Assembly (NCBI GenBank): GCA_023409265.1
Contig: JAEYHZ010000014.1
Coordinates: 372,001-436,000, forward strand
DNA length: 64,000 bases
Reading direction: 5' to 3'
Source: Bacillota bacterium
GTDB taxonomy: Bacteria > Bacillota > Clostridia > Acetivibrionales > DSM-1351
The notes under the pieces were generated by a model. The model was not told where the DNA came from, did not search any database, and saw nothing but the letters and a program-made list of their open reading frames with translations. Numbering within the stretch: position 1 is the stretch's first letter; each line of letters starts with the position of its first letter. Shown here one piece after another: positions 33,129 to 41,378 of the stretch. Made by a program: the position numbers and the translations under genes.

Positions 33129-34427
33129 TTACATTGCCCTGCATACCTTTACCTTGGTTACCTTCTTTTCCTCTACTTCTTCAACTTTAAAGACCAACTC
33201 GTTATATTCAATAGTAGACTTGTCGCCCTTTTCAGGAATTCTTCCAATCTGACCTATAACAAATCCGCTGAGTGTATCATAATCATCAACCGGAAGATTT
33301 GCTCCCAGCACTTCCTGAACTTCGTCAAGGCTGATGGAGCCCTTTATAATAAATGTATTATCATCCAACTTTTCTAATGGCTTTTCTTCGTCGTCATCTT
33401 CATCGAATATATTCCCCACAATTTCTTCAATTAAATCCTCCAGGGTAACTATTCCTGCAGTTCCGCCATACTCATCAATAATTATTGCCATATGAGTCTT
33501 GTTCTGCTGAAGTTCCTTAAACAGCTCATCAGTCCTTTTTGATGCAGGAACAAAATAAGGCGGCCTGACCATGTTGCTTAAACTAAAGTTTGAAGTATCG
33601 TCACTTGTTAAAAATTGTATAAGATATTTGGAATGCATTACCCCGACAATGTTATCAATACTATCTTCATAAACCGGTATTCTGGAATATTTCTCTGAAT
33701 TAACAAAAGCAGTAACCTCTTTTAAACTTGCATCAATAGGAAGAGCTCCCACCTCTGTTCTATGTGTCATAATGTCTGAGACGGTTTTATTATTAAATTC
33801 AAAAATATTGTTAATCATCTCTTTTTCGGTTTCGTGGATAGTTCCTTTTTCCTCTCCCACATCCACCATCATTCTGATTTCTTCTTCAGTTACCTGCTCA
33901 TCTTCAGCATTGGGATCAACACCAAACAATCTTACGCAGAAATTTGTTGAAGCAGTCAGAAACTTAACAAACGGTGAGGTTACAAGAGACAATAACTGAA
34001 GCGGCTTGGCCACAAACCTGGCTATAGGCTCGGCTTTCTTCATTGCAAGCCTTTTAGGTACCAGCTCTCCGAGAACCAGAGTAAAATAAGATAATATAAT
34101 TGTTATTACAAACATAGCAGCTGTTTTGAGCCATGTTTCAGGTATGGGAACTCCAATTACCAGCAGGTATTTCACCAGTGGCTCTGCAAAGGTTTCTGAC
34201 GCAAAGGCACTTGCTAAAAAGCCTGCAAGAGTTATTCCTATTTGAATAGTAGCCAGGAACCTGCTGGGTTCACCCAAAAGATTCAATAGCAGTTTAGCCT
34301 TCTTATCACCTTCTTCAGCCTGCAGTTTGACTTTATTATCATTTAATGATATAAGTGCAATCTCTGAAGCTGCAAAGAACGCATTTAATAATATGAGTAC
34401 TAATAAAACAAAAATTTCGGTTAACAA
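33129..34427 (-). CDS. CNNM/CorC-type transporter with CBS domains (hemolysin family)
   Basis: A 432-residue membrane protein. Residues 1-195 are a DUF21/CNNM transmembrane domain (IFVLLVLILLNAFFAASEIALI; GEPSRFLATIQIGITLAGFL; LVLGELVPKRLAMKKAEPIA). A pair of CBS domains follows (MTHRTEVGALPID; YSRIPVYEDSIDNIVGVMH), and the CorC/HlyC C-terminal domain ends the protein. Relatives such as MpfA export magnesium; hemolysin is a legacy name. TTG start with GGAGG ten bases away. A long leader with a hairpin and small ORF lies upstream. Confidence 0.9.
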   Translation of the reverse strand: MLTEIFVLLVLILLNAFFAASEIALISLNDNKVKLQAEEGDKKAKLLLNLLGEPSRFLATIQIGITLAGFLASAFASETFAEPLVKYLLVIGVPIPETWLKTAAMFVITIILSYFTLVLGELVPKRLAMKKAEPIARFVAKPLQLLSLVTSPFVKFLTASTNFCVRLFGVDPNAEDEQVTEEEIRMMVDVGEEKGTIHETEKEMINNIFEFNNKTVSDIMTHRTEVGALPIDASLKEVTAFVNSEKYSRIPVYEDSIDNIVGVMHSKYLIQFLTSDDTSNFSLSNMVRPPYFVPASKRTDELFKELQQNKTHMAIIIDEYGGTAGIVTLEDLIEEIVGNIFDEDDDEEKPLEKLDDNTFIIKGSISLDEVQEVLGANLPVDDYDTLSGFVIGQIGRIPEKGDKSTIEYNELVFKVEEVEEKKVTKVKVCRAM

Positions 34428-34567
34428 TTTCTTTCATCCTCCATATAAAAATCATAATCCTAATAGTCGGGAATTCTATAACCTTCAACTCAGGGCACTC
34501 TCCCTGAAAGAACCAATAATTACTCATTTTAAGCATGTCTTCGTATCAAAAATTATATTTCCCTGAC

Positions 34568-34605
34568 AATAAAAAAAGACGCACTAAACCCACGGTGCTG
34601 GTTTA
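34568..34605 (-). terminator. Possible terminator in the CNNM-gene leader
   Basis: Minus sense: TAAACC pairs with GGTTTA around AGCACCGT, or alternatively AGCAC with GTGC; TTTTTTT follows directly. Two mutually exclusive pairings end in the same U-tract, as in attenuators. It is 140 bp upstream of the CNNM start. Confidence 0.45.
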
Positions 34606-34710
34606 CTATGGTCTTCTATAATAGAAAGTTTTCATATTGTTTTTTGTTTTAATTAATATCCATCTCTTTGTCTGGCTACAATTACCTGTATCATCAGGAT
34701 TATCGTCCAT
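34606..34710 (-). CDS. Possible 34-residue leader peptide
   Basis: ATG at 34710 preceded by AGGGGGATAG (spacing about 12) encodes a 34-residue peptide starting MDDNPDDTGNCSQTKRW and ending FYYRRP; the stop is directly followed by the terminator-like hairpin at 34568-34605. Upstream a hairpin AACGAGG / CCTCGTT (34744-34774) precedes it. It may be a genuine small peptide or a leader for attenuation; no family recognised. Confidence 0.3.
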   Translation of the reverse strand: MDDNPDDTGNCSQTKRWILIKTKNNMKTFYYRRP

Positions 34711-34779
34711 ATGTTTTTCTATCCCCCTAAACTTTTTTATTATAACGAGGCGAAAATGTCTCCCTCCTCGTTGAAACGT

Positions 34780-35253
34780 GTATAAGTAATTTTTTTCTAC
34801 AGCCAAAAAATTTTCCCACTGAACTGATGCGTTATAATGCCTACAAAATAATGGTTATTCCTTAATTTATATTAACCTCCGCAAAAAGCATTTCAATGGT
34901 GTCTTCCTTATAAACTCTTAAAAGACTTTTATTATAATCTACTATACTTCTCAAAAAGTGTCAAATTGCATACAGACCAAAAGTCGGTGCATAACCTGAA
35001 AACCAGTACAAATTCAAGCATTTGCCGCATACTCTCTCGTAATATCATCCTTTTGATAGATTATACGGTATATATTTCCATCTTTACTCGGCGAAAAACA
35101 GTCCGCCTTTAACGGAGTTTTATTATTTGATGATACCTTAGTATTATATGTACGACTTAGGTATATTATTTCAACGTGAATACATTTTTAATGTCAAATT
35201 AATGAATTAAGAAGATTTGCAGCTATGTAAAAATGCATAAATTTCAATACAAT
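34780..35253. other. Intergenic region between the CNNM leader and metK
   Basis: AT-rich. A 27-bp segment at 35111-35137 (minus sense: GGTATCATCAAATAATAAAA then CTCCGTT) matches one end of the palindromic element at 63705-63862, so a solo element end or remnant is present. TATAAC at 34827-34832, read on the minus strand, is a candidate -10 for the CNNM leader transcript. Otherwise I see no gene. Confidence 0.4.
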
Positions 35254-35293
35254 AAAAAAGAGTGAAAACCGATTTTCGCGGTTCCACTCTTTT
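35254..35293 (-). terminator. Terminator of metK
   Basis: AAAAGAGTG / CACTCTTTT with an inner AACCG / CGGTT pair and a U-tract, 10 bp after the stop on the minus strand. Confidence 0.85.
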
Positions 35294-35301
35294 ATCATTT
35301 A

Positions 35302-36492
35302 CTAAAGCCCTGCTTCTTTTTTCAGTATTTCTGCCACATCTGTTCTTTCCCATGTAAAATCGGCATCATTTCTTCCAAAATGACCATAAGCTGCTGTTTT
35401 CTTGAAGATTGGCCTTCTTAAATCAAGGGTCTTGATTATTCCGGCAGGCCTTAAATCAAAGTGCTTGTTTACCAGTTCAGATATCTTTTCTTCAGGTATA
35501 ACTGCTGTACCGAAGGTATCAACCAGAACTGATACAGGCTTGGCAACACCGATTGCATATGCCAGCTGAACTTCACACTTCCTGGCGATTCCTGAAGCAA
35601 CTATATTTTTAGCAACATACCTTGCTGCATATGCTGCAGAACGGTCAACCTTGGTAGGATCCTTTCCGGAAAAGGCTCCGCCGCCATGTCTTGCATATCC
35701 GCCGTAAGTATCAACTATTATTTTTCTTCCGGTTAGTCCTGAGTCACCCTGTGGCCCGCCAACTACAAACCTTCCTGTAGGATTTATAAAATACTTTGTA
35801 TTAGCGTCTAATAAATTAGCAGGTATAACAGGTTTAATTACAAACTGGAGCATGTCTCTTTCAATAGTTTCATGGCTGACGTCAGGACCGTGCTGCGTAG
35901 AAATAACTATTGTATCCACTCTTACAGGCCTATCCCCGTCATACTCCACTGTAACCTGTGACTTTCCGTCAGGCCTGAGATAATCCAGTGTTCCATCTTT
36001 TCTTACTTCACTGAGTTTTTTTGAAAGCTTGTGAGCAAGAGTAATTGGCATTGGCATCAACTCAGGTGTTTCATCACAGGCAAAACCAAACATCATACCC
36101 TGGTCACCCGCACCAATTGCCTGAATCTGTGCCTCACTGATTTCACCGGTTTTTGCCTCAAGAGCCTTGTCAACACCCATGGCTATATCAGCAGACTGCT
36201 CATCTATTGAAGTAAGAACTGAACATGTTTCACTGTCAAATCCAAACTTTGCTCTGTCATATCCAATTTCCCTGATTGTGTTTCTCACAACCTTTGGAAT
36301 ATCTACATAACATTGAGTTGATATTTCACCCATAACCAATACCATACCTGTGGTTACAGCTGTTTCACAAGCAACTCTGGCCTGTGGATCCTGTTCAAAT
36401 ATTGCGTCCAATACTGCATCAGAAATCTGATCGCAGATTTTATCCGGATGTCCTTCTGTTACCGATTCTGATGTAAATAATCTTCTTGACAT
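35302..36492 (-). CDS. metK: S-adenosylmethionine synthetase
   Basis: A 396-residue Met[21 protein letters not shown] (ATP/methionine site), [10 protein letters not shown], and [16 protein letters not shown] (P-loop-like). It makes SAM from methionine and ATP. I use the ATG at 36492, which has GGAGG eight bases upstream, rather than the ATG at 36507 that overlaps the RBS. It is controlled by the S-box riboswitch at 36645-36752 and ends at a clear terminator. Standard length, no anomalies. Confidence 0.97.
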   Translation of the reverse strand: MSRRLFTSESVTEGHPDKICDQISDAVLDAIFEQDPQARVACETAVTTGMVLVMGEISTQCYVDIPKVVRNTIREIGYDRAKFGFDSETCSVLTSIDEQSADIAMGVDKALEAKTGEISEAQIQAIGAGDQGMMFGFACDETPELMPMPITLAHKLSKKLSEVRKDGTLDYLRPDGKSQVTVEYDGDRPVRVDTIVISTQHGPDVSHETIERDMLQFVIKPVIPANLLDANTKYFINPTGRFVVGGPQGDSGLTGRKIIVDTYGGYARHGGGAFSGKDPTKVDRSAAYAARYVAKNIVASGIARKCEVQLAYAIGVAKPVSVLVDTFGTAVIPEEKISELVNKHFDLRPAGIIKTLDLRRPIFKKTAAYGHFGRNDADFTWERTDVAEILKKEAGL

Positions 36493-36596
36493 TTTAGATA
36501 CCTCCATTTTTAATATTTATCATGAGGTCAGTTTTTATCCCTAATTAGATTGAATATCAAATCATAAACCAAAAAGTTTATACTTTTTTAGGCAAT

Positions 36597-36618
36597 AAAA
36601 AAACCTCTTATCGAGGTT
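36597..36618 (-). terminator. Expression-platform terminator of the SAM riboswitch
   Basis: AAACCTCG-ATAA-GAGGTTT hairpin (36601-36618) followed by a U-tract on the minus strand, between the aptamer and the metK RBS. Confidence 0.85.
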
Positions 36619-36644
36619 TGTCATTTTAAGCTTATAATAATGAT

Positions 36645-36752
36645 CACCCCTCATCTTTCAGGCAGTCTGCCTGCAGGAATTGGCACCGTACATATTTAAT
36701 GCTGGTTGCCGGGTTTCATAGGGCCCATTCCCTCCACCTCTCTTGATAAGGA
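36645..36752 (-). promoter_or_regulatory. SAM-I (S-box) riboswitch
   Basis: Minus sense shows the S-box core in order: CTTATCAAGAGAGGTGGAGG, GGCCCTATGAAACCCGGCAA, GGTGCCAATTCC and GAAAGATGAG. A terminator follows. SAM binding should stabilise the terminator and turn metK off. Confidence 0.95.
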
Positions 36753-36833
36753 TAAAATATTGACTTTGAGATTATTTAACCATAAAAAAAACTGCTCGTC
36801 AAGAGCCTATCTATTTTTTCACTGGTTTTTTAT

Positions 36834-37220
36834 CTATTTTTTTCCATTAGTTTTTGCCATAAATCTTTCTATGTTGATTATAAACCTTTCATGCTGACCT
36901 TCACCGATTTTGTCTTTTTCATCGAAAGCCTCAACATTAAAAACCAAACGTTTTCCATCCACTTCAATAAGCGTGGCTTTTGCAGTAATCATCATTCCCA
37001 AAGGGGATGCCGCAATGTGCTTAACATTCATCATCGTCCCAACTGAAGAGCTGTCGGAAGGCATCACATTGCTTATTGCATTTGTTGCTGCCTTTTCCAT
37101 AAGAGCTATCATTGCAGGGGTTGCAAAAACCTCCAGCTCACCACTTCCCATTGACCTGGCCGTATTACTGCTATTAACGGTAACTAATTCTTCCCCTGTT
37201 GCTCCAACTTTTATCTCCAT
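36834..37220 (-). CDS. Hotdog-fold thioesterase (FlK-like)
   Basis: A 128-residue single hotdog domain: SSNTARSMGSGELEVFATPA, LMEKAATNAISNVMP, TMMNVKHIAASPLGMMITAK, and FEVEAFDEKDKIGEG-like NVEAFDEKDKIGEGQHERF. It resembles the fluoroacetyl-CoA thioesterase-like family; the Thr/Glu/His catalytic positions are plausibly the T near 34, E near 42 and H near 68. Substrate unknown, probably an acyl-CoA. GGAGG RBS. Confidence 0.85.
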   Translation of the reverse strand: MEIKVGATGEELVTVNSSNTARSMGSGELEVFATPAMIALMEKAATNAISNVMPSDSSSVGTMMNVKHIAASPLGMMITAKATLIEVDGKRLVFNVEAFDEKDKIGEGQHERFIINIERFMAKTNGKK

Positions 37221-37313
37221 ATGTTTTATCCTCCAATATTATATGTATTCTTTTGTATATTGTAACAAGTCATTATAGTAACCAGTCATTACTTTCATTT
37301 TACTGTTAATTAA

Positions 37314-37346
37314 GAAAAGTTAGTAATACATTTATTTAATACTAAC
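37314..37346 (-). terminator. Terminator after the GH4 gene
   Basis: GTTAGTA / TACTAAC with a 14-base loop, followed on the minus strand by TTTTCTT. Just before it (37360-37401) an 18-bp perfect palindrome AATGAAAAGTAATAAATT with a 6-base loop lies between the GH4 stop and this terminator, possibly an mRNA 3' stabiliser. Confidence 0.65.
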
Positions 37347-37455
37347 AATAATTTTGCCAAATGAAAAGTAATAAATTCACTGTAATTTATTACTTTTCAT
37401 TACGGAGTTTATATTATATAGAGTTTACCTTTGGAGAATAACTCCAGTTCTTGTT

Positions 37456-38838
37456 TTAAACCAGCCAGTCCGGAAGGTATTTTGCAGTATTGTCCAGCAT
37501 TCTTTCAAACAACCTTCTTGCATCCTTTATACTAATGCACACCAATGGATCATTTACAAAAGCTCTGAAGGCCAATTCCTTATCTTTTGCAAATGCAGAT
37601 GCGAGGATAGTCTCCTGATTGATTACATGCCTTATAACAAGATTATATACTTCATCTGTTAACCTCCCTGCATTTACAGGTCCGATACTATTATGGGAAA
37701 ATACAGCGTTGGTTTCTACAACAGCGCCCAGAGGGATTCCTTGAATCTGACCCATATTTGGAAGGTTTACATTGGTTACGAAATCTCCTAGCCCTACCAA
37801 CGCTTTAATCTGCTTTATACCTTCCTCTCCGGAATGCTTAATCTCCATCTGCTCTGCTCCTTCAAGCAAGCGCTGGCTCTTTTCCATCTTATCTTTCAGG
37901 TCCTTAATTCTCCAACTGACCGGTGTCAGTCCAAAACCCCACTCCTCAGCCACCTGGGGAGTCTTCAGGTACCAGGGCGGACAAAACTCCGCCAGGTGCC
38001 GGTCTCCAGCGGCAGCCATGAGTCCATATCTTCTGAAAAGGTCGAACTTAACTTTATTGAGACTATTAAAAAAACTATTTCGCACTTTGTCAGCCTCAAC
38101 ATCGATAGCATAACCCTCTTCTGAGTATTTATCAGTAAACTCTCTGTACAGAGGGAAGAGATCCTCTCCTTTATAAAATGCGCTGTTTAACCAGGTAAAA
38201 TGATTAATCCCGATAACATTGACCTTAACTTCTTCTCTGTTTATATGGCTGATCCCCTTCATTTCTTTAAGCATTTCAGCCAGCAGCTTCTGAGTGGAGA
38301 ATACTTCATGGCAGCAGCCAAAGGCCTTTATTTCAGGAAATACCTTGTACAGGGTTTTAGTACAGAGGGTCATAGGATTAGTGTAATTTATCACCCATGC
38401 CGTGGGAGCATATTCCTTTATATTCTCTGCTATTTCAACAAACATCGGTATTGTTCTTAATGCCCTTATCAAACCTCCCGGTCCTACCGTATCTCCTACA
38501 GATTGATATATACCGTATTCCTCCGGCAGATGAACATCTGATGCCATTTCATCAAAAGTCCCCGGGAGGATGGATATTATTACAAAATCTGTGCCCAGGA
38601 GTGCCTCCTTAAGGGACTCCACCGCCTTATACCGCCATTTACCGGACACGTCCTTCCGGTCTGAAAGCATATTTCCTATTTTTTCGTTGGCCCTGGCAGC
38701 TTCAAAATCAATGTCAAATAATCTGACGGTTCCTGAAATTTCATCATCAACTGCAAGATCCTTCATAAGGTTCCACGCCCAGCCTCTTGAGCCCCCGCCA
38801 ATGTATGTGATTTTTAAATTATTTTTATCGTATTTCAT
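37456..38838 (-). CDS. Family 4 glycoside hydrolase (NAD/Mn-dependent, LplD-like)
   Basis: A 460-residue GH4. It has an N-terminal NAD-binding ITYIGGGSRGWAWNL, then VIISILPGTFDEM, VGDTVGPGGLIRALRTIP, INYTNPMTLCTKTLY, and the metal-ligand motif CCHEVFSTQ, with VNVIGINHFTWLN further on. GH4 enzymes oxidise C3 of the sugar with bound NAD before elimination. The CHEV form of the CHxx motif is, as far as I recall, that of B. subtilis LplD alpha-galacturonidase, which would fit the LplABC/YesMN setting. ATG at 38838 with GGAG six bases upstream preferred over 38850. Last gene of the cluster. Confidence 0.88.
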   Translation of the reverse strand: MKYDKNNLKITYIGGGSRGWAWNLMKDLAVDDEISGTVRLFDIDFEAARANEKIGNMLSDRKDVSGKWRYKAVESLKEALLGTDFVIISILPGTFDEMASDVHLPEEYGIYQSVGDTVGPGGLIRALRTIPMFVEIAENIKEYAPTAWVINYTNPMTLCTKTLYKVFPEIKAFGCCHEVFSTQKLLAEMLKEMKGISHINREEVKVNVIGINHFTWLNSAFYKGEDLFPLYREFTDKYSEEGYAIDVEADKVRNSFFNSLNKVKFDLFRRYGLMAAAGDRHLAEFCPPWYLKTPQVAEEWGFGLTPVSWRIKDLKDKMEKSQRLLEGAEQMEIKHSGEEGIKQIKALVGLGDFVTNVNLPNMGQIQGIPLGAVVETNAVFSHNSIGPVNAGRLTDEVYNLVIRHVINQETILASAFAKDKELAFRAFVNDPLVCISIKDARRLFERMLDNTAKYLPDWLV

Positions 38839-39043
38839 TTTAAGCTCCATTTCTGCATCATGCTAAAATCAAATTACCCAATTCAGAACCAAGAATTTCA
38901 ACAGTTAATTTATATGGGCTTTATTTGAATTTATTACATGCGCCACTTTTTTAATGTCTGTAAATCAGTTATATGGATTGGGTTCCGAAATCAGTTCTAT
39001 CTCCATATATAAATGCTTCATACTGTTAATCATAAAATTTATA

Positions 39044-41128
39044 TTATATATATTTGGAAAGTCCCTCTGACTCAACACACCAGCCGCCGTCGTCAGGAAA
39101 ACCGGGCAAGGGCTTGCCTCCATCCTTGTCCCAACCTGCTGCCATCATGGCCACAGCCAGCAGAAGACTGCCGTTTCCAGGCAGATAAAGCGGAAGGTCC
39201 TCTCTGTCAGCCTGAGAATTATGCCCATTAAAAGCATAGGTATTTTTTGCCCTGTCAGCCATAAGCAAATCTACAGCCAGAGACGGTAAACCAAGTCTGG
39301 TACAGCACATGGCCATCATGGCAAAATCCCACCCCCACATGGAATCGAAATCCCAGCATTCCAAAACCTTCTTAACTGTATTCTCCATCACAGTCCTATC
39401 CACCGTCTCACCAGGCAGTACTCCCAATGCTGCAAGCATTGATGGATGATCATGGTTGAAGGGGGCTGTGGAAAAGGTTTCAGGACAGTTTTCATGAGCC
39501 AGATATACTCCATCCCTTACGGGAAGCTCCGACAATTTATGGGCTACTTCAGTATAATTCCGGTTTGGTGCTTCCCCCAGGCGACGCTGCCAATTTGCCG
39601 CAGTTTTAAGACCCCAGCGGAAATATTCAAGCTCGTAGGAAGGGTTGATGCAGCTCTCAGGAGCATGTGTCTCCTGAGCCGGTATCAGGGGGGGCCCCAG
39701 AACATATCTGTCCCGGTGGGCATCATAATGTGCAAAGGAAACCATGAAATCCGCACTCTCTACAACCAGACTACGATATTTTTCAAGGGTTTCATTATCA
39801 GGGTGTGCCCTGTAACAAAGCTCTGCAAGCATAATAGGATGGGGCTGCTGCCAGACCAGAAGCACACCTATGCTGGATGGAGAGTTGATACCGCTGGGAT
39901 CGCTCATCTTTGTCCATCTTGCTCCCTGGTATCCCTGGCTTTCAGCTGCCCTTTTTGCCTCCGGCAGTGTTTCCAGATACCAGGCCAGGCTTCGTTCCAG
40001 AAGTTCTGTTCTTCCCCACAATGCAAACTGGGCCGCATGCCAGTAGTGCATTTCCAGATGAAATTTGCCGTACCAGCTGTTACAGGTAAGTCCTGTTTCA
40101 GCCGGCGGGGTAGTTCCACTGCATTGGACTGCAGTAAGATACTGTGATAGTATAATTCTGCGTTCAAGTTCAGGTGCCCGGCTGTCGGTAGATCGGATTA
40201 ACTGCACGGCACCGCCGGAATTCCAGTAATGCTCCCAATGGGAGGCTGAACGTGATTTCGTTGTTATATATTCAAAAGGTGCAGCCGAAGGAAATTCTCG
40301 TGTAAAACAGCAGGTAAAGGAGATTTCACTGCTGTTGTTTACAGCAGTGAGTACAAACCTGTGACAGGCTGTTTGTTGAAACTCTGTGTCAGGGCCAAAT
40401 ACAAGATTTGTGTAGTACAGGTCATTATCAAGCTTACGTTCAATAATAACTCTTTGTTCATCTGAAAAAACAATTTTGCTGCTGTGTGCTTCATCATGAA
40501 CCCAATCCGAGGCATTTTTTTCCGGACTGCCGTAAGGAAATGCAATTACAATCTGCAGCTTTCCCGAAGCTGCAAGCCCGGATTCAACTTTTGCGCTGAC
40601 AGCGTCCAGCTCCGGATCGGAACAGGTCTCTACATGTACTGCCTGGTCAAATACTATAAAATCCGATATCAGCAGACCCTTCCACAAATCCAGCGTTTGC
40701 TTTGTATTTCTTAAATCCCTCACTCCGGCAGTCCTGTCATTATTTTCGAGACTCATTCTTATATTACACAGGTTCAGGCGATGGGGATTTTCCCGAAGGT
40801 TTTTGAATAACGCCTCCTGATCTTTGTCATCGGCAGCATAGCCTACCTTGCGTCCGTAGGTATCGTACTGTTTCAGTCTGAGTTTGGAATAATCCCTTTC
40901 TACCGGGAAGGAATGCCATCCCCACTGCGACATTGTGCATAGGGGAAAATACTCATAATCTTCCAGGAACGTTTGAAGTCCGGTAATGTCCGCTGTAAAG
41001 GCAAACTCACCATTCCCCACAGTAAAGGGAGATTTTGGATCCGGTGCCGACAGTTGCGGATTATGGCGCGTAACCAATTCATATCGGTTTATTTTATTTG
41101 AATTTCCTAAAGTATCGGTTCTTTGCAT
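39044..41128 (-). CDS. Putative (alpha/alpha)6-barrel glycosidase
   Basis: A 694-residue protein without signal peptide. Residues 1-320 form a beta-rich N-terminal domain (SPFTVGNGEFAFTADITGLQ; YFPLCTMSQWGWHSF). From about 330 on a helical barrel resembles six-hairpin glycosidases (GH65/GH95-like clans): GLTCNSWYGKFHLEMHYWHA, FALWGRTELLERSLAWYLE, FMVSFAHYD, and SMWGWDFAMMAMCCTRLGLP. The E of HLEMHYWH is a candidate catalytic or binding residue. Being cytoplasmic and next to GH4, it likely acts on imported oligosaccharides. No family number can be given safely. Confidence 0.75.
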   Translation of the reverse strand: MQRTDTLGNSNKINRYELVTRHNPQLSAPDPKSPFTVGNGEFAFTADITGLQTFLEDYEYFPLCTMSQWGWHSFPVERDYSKLRLKQYDTYGRKVGYAADDKDQEALFKNLRENPHRLNLCNIRMSLENNDRTAGVRDLRNTKQTLDLWKGLLISDFIVFDQAVHVETCSDPELDAVSAKVESGLAASGKLQIVIAFPYGSPEKNASDWVHDEAHSSKIVFSDEQRVIIERKLDNDLYYTNLVFGPDTEFQQTACHRFVLTAVNNSSEISFTCCFTREFPSAAPFEYITTKSRSASHWEHYWNSGGAVQLIRSTDSRAPELERRIILSQYLTAVQCSGTTPPAETGLTCNSWYGKFHLEMHYWHAAQFALWGRTELLERSLAWYLETLPEAKRAAESQGYQGARWTKMSDPSGINSPSSIGVLLVWQQPHPIMLAELCYRAHPDNETLEKYRSLVVESADFMVSFAHYDAHRDRYVLGPPLIPAQETHAPESCINPSYELEYFRWGLKTAANWQRRLGEAPNRNYTEVAHKLSELPVRDGVYLAHENCPETFSTAPFNHDHPSMLAALGVLPGETVDRTVMENTVKKVLECWDFDSMWGWDFAMMAMCCTRLGLPSLAVDLLMADRAKNTYAFNGHNSQADREDLPLYLPGNGSLLLAVAMMAAGWDKDGGKPLPGFPDDGGWCVESEGLSKYI

Positions 41129-41281
41129 AAAGTCCCCTTCTACCCTTTTAAATAAGAAAATTTGCTGTGCTCAGTTTTGTCGGTGCTCATTTATATATAA
41201 CGAGCAAATATTCCAATGTACTATTTCAACCTTTGTTATACCAGCGCTTACAGCATTGAAAAATAAATTCCTATTCGCTAA

Positions 41282-41309
41282 AGGATGCGGCTAAACTCAG
41301 CCGCATCCT
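41282..41309 (-). terminator. Hairpin between binding-protein gene and glycosidase gene
   Basis: AGGATGCGGCT / AGCCGCATCCT, 11-bp perfect GC-rich stem with 6-base loop, followed on the minus strand by TTTAG. Placed 70 bp after the binding-protein stop it may trim expression of the downstream enzymes, the usual way to favour the binding protein. Confidence 0.7.
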
Positions 41310-41378
41310 CAGGTCATGCATTTATTAATATAACAAGGAAATTGATGTCCCCTACCTTTTTAGGCTGCGGATATCCCA

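Noticed and set aside
34711..34806. A longer 66-codon version of the leader ORF
   Set aside because: The upstream part covers the AACGAGG hairpin and has no RBS; only the 34-codon form has one.
39446..40147. A 233-codon open frame on the plus strand inside the glycosidase gene
   Set aside because: It is fully antisense to a gene with conserved motifs, has no RBS and shows no protein-like pattern; a shadow frame.
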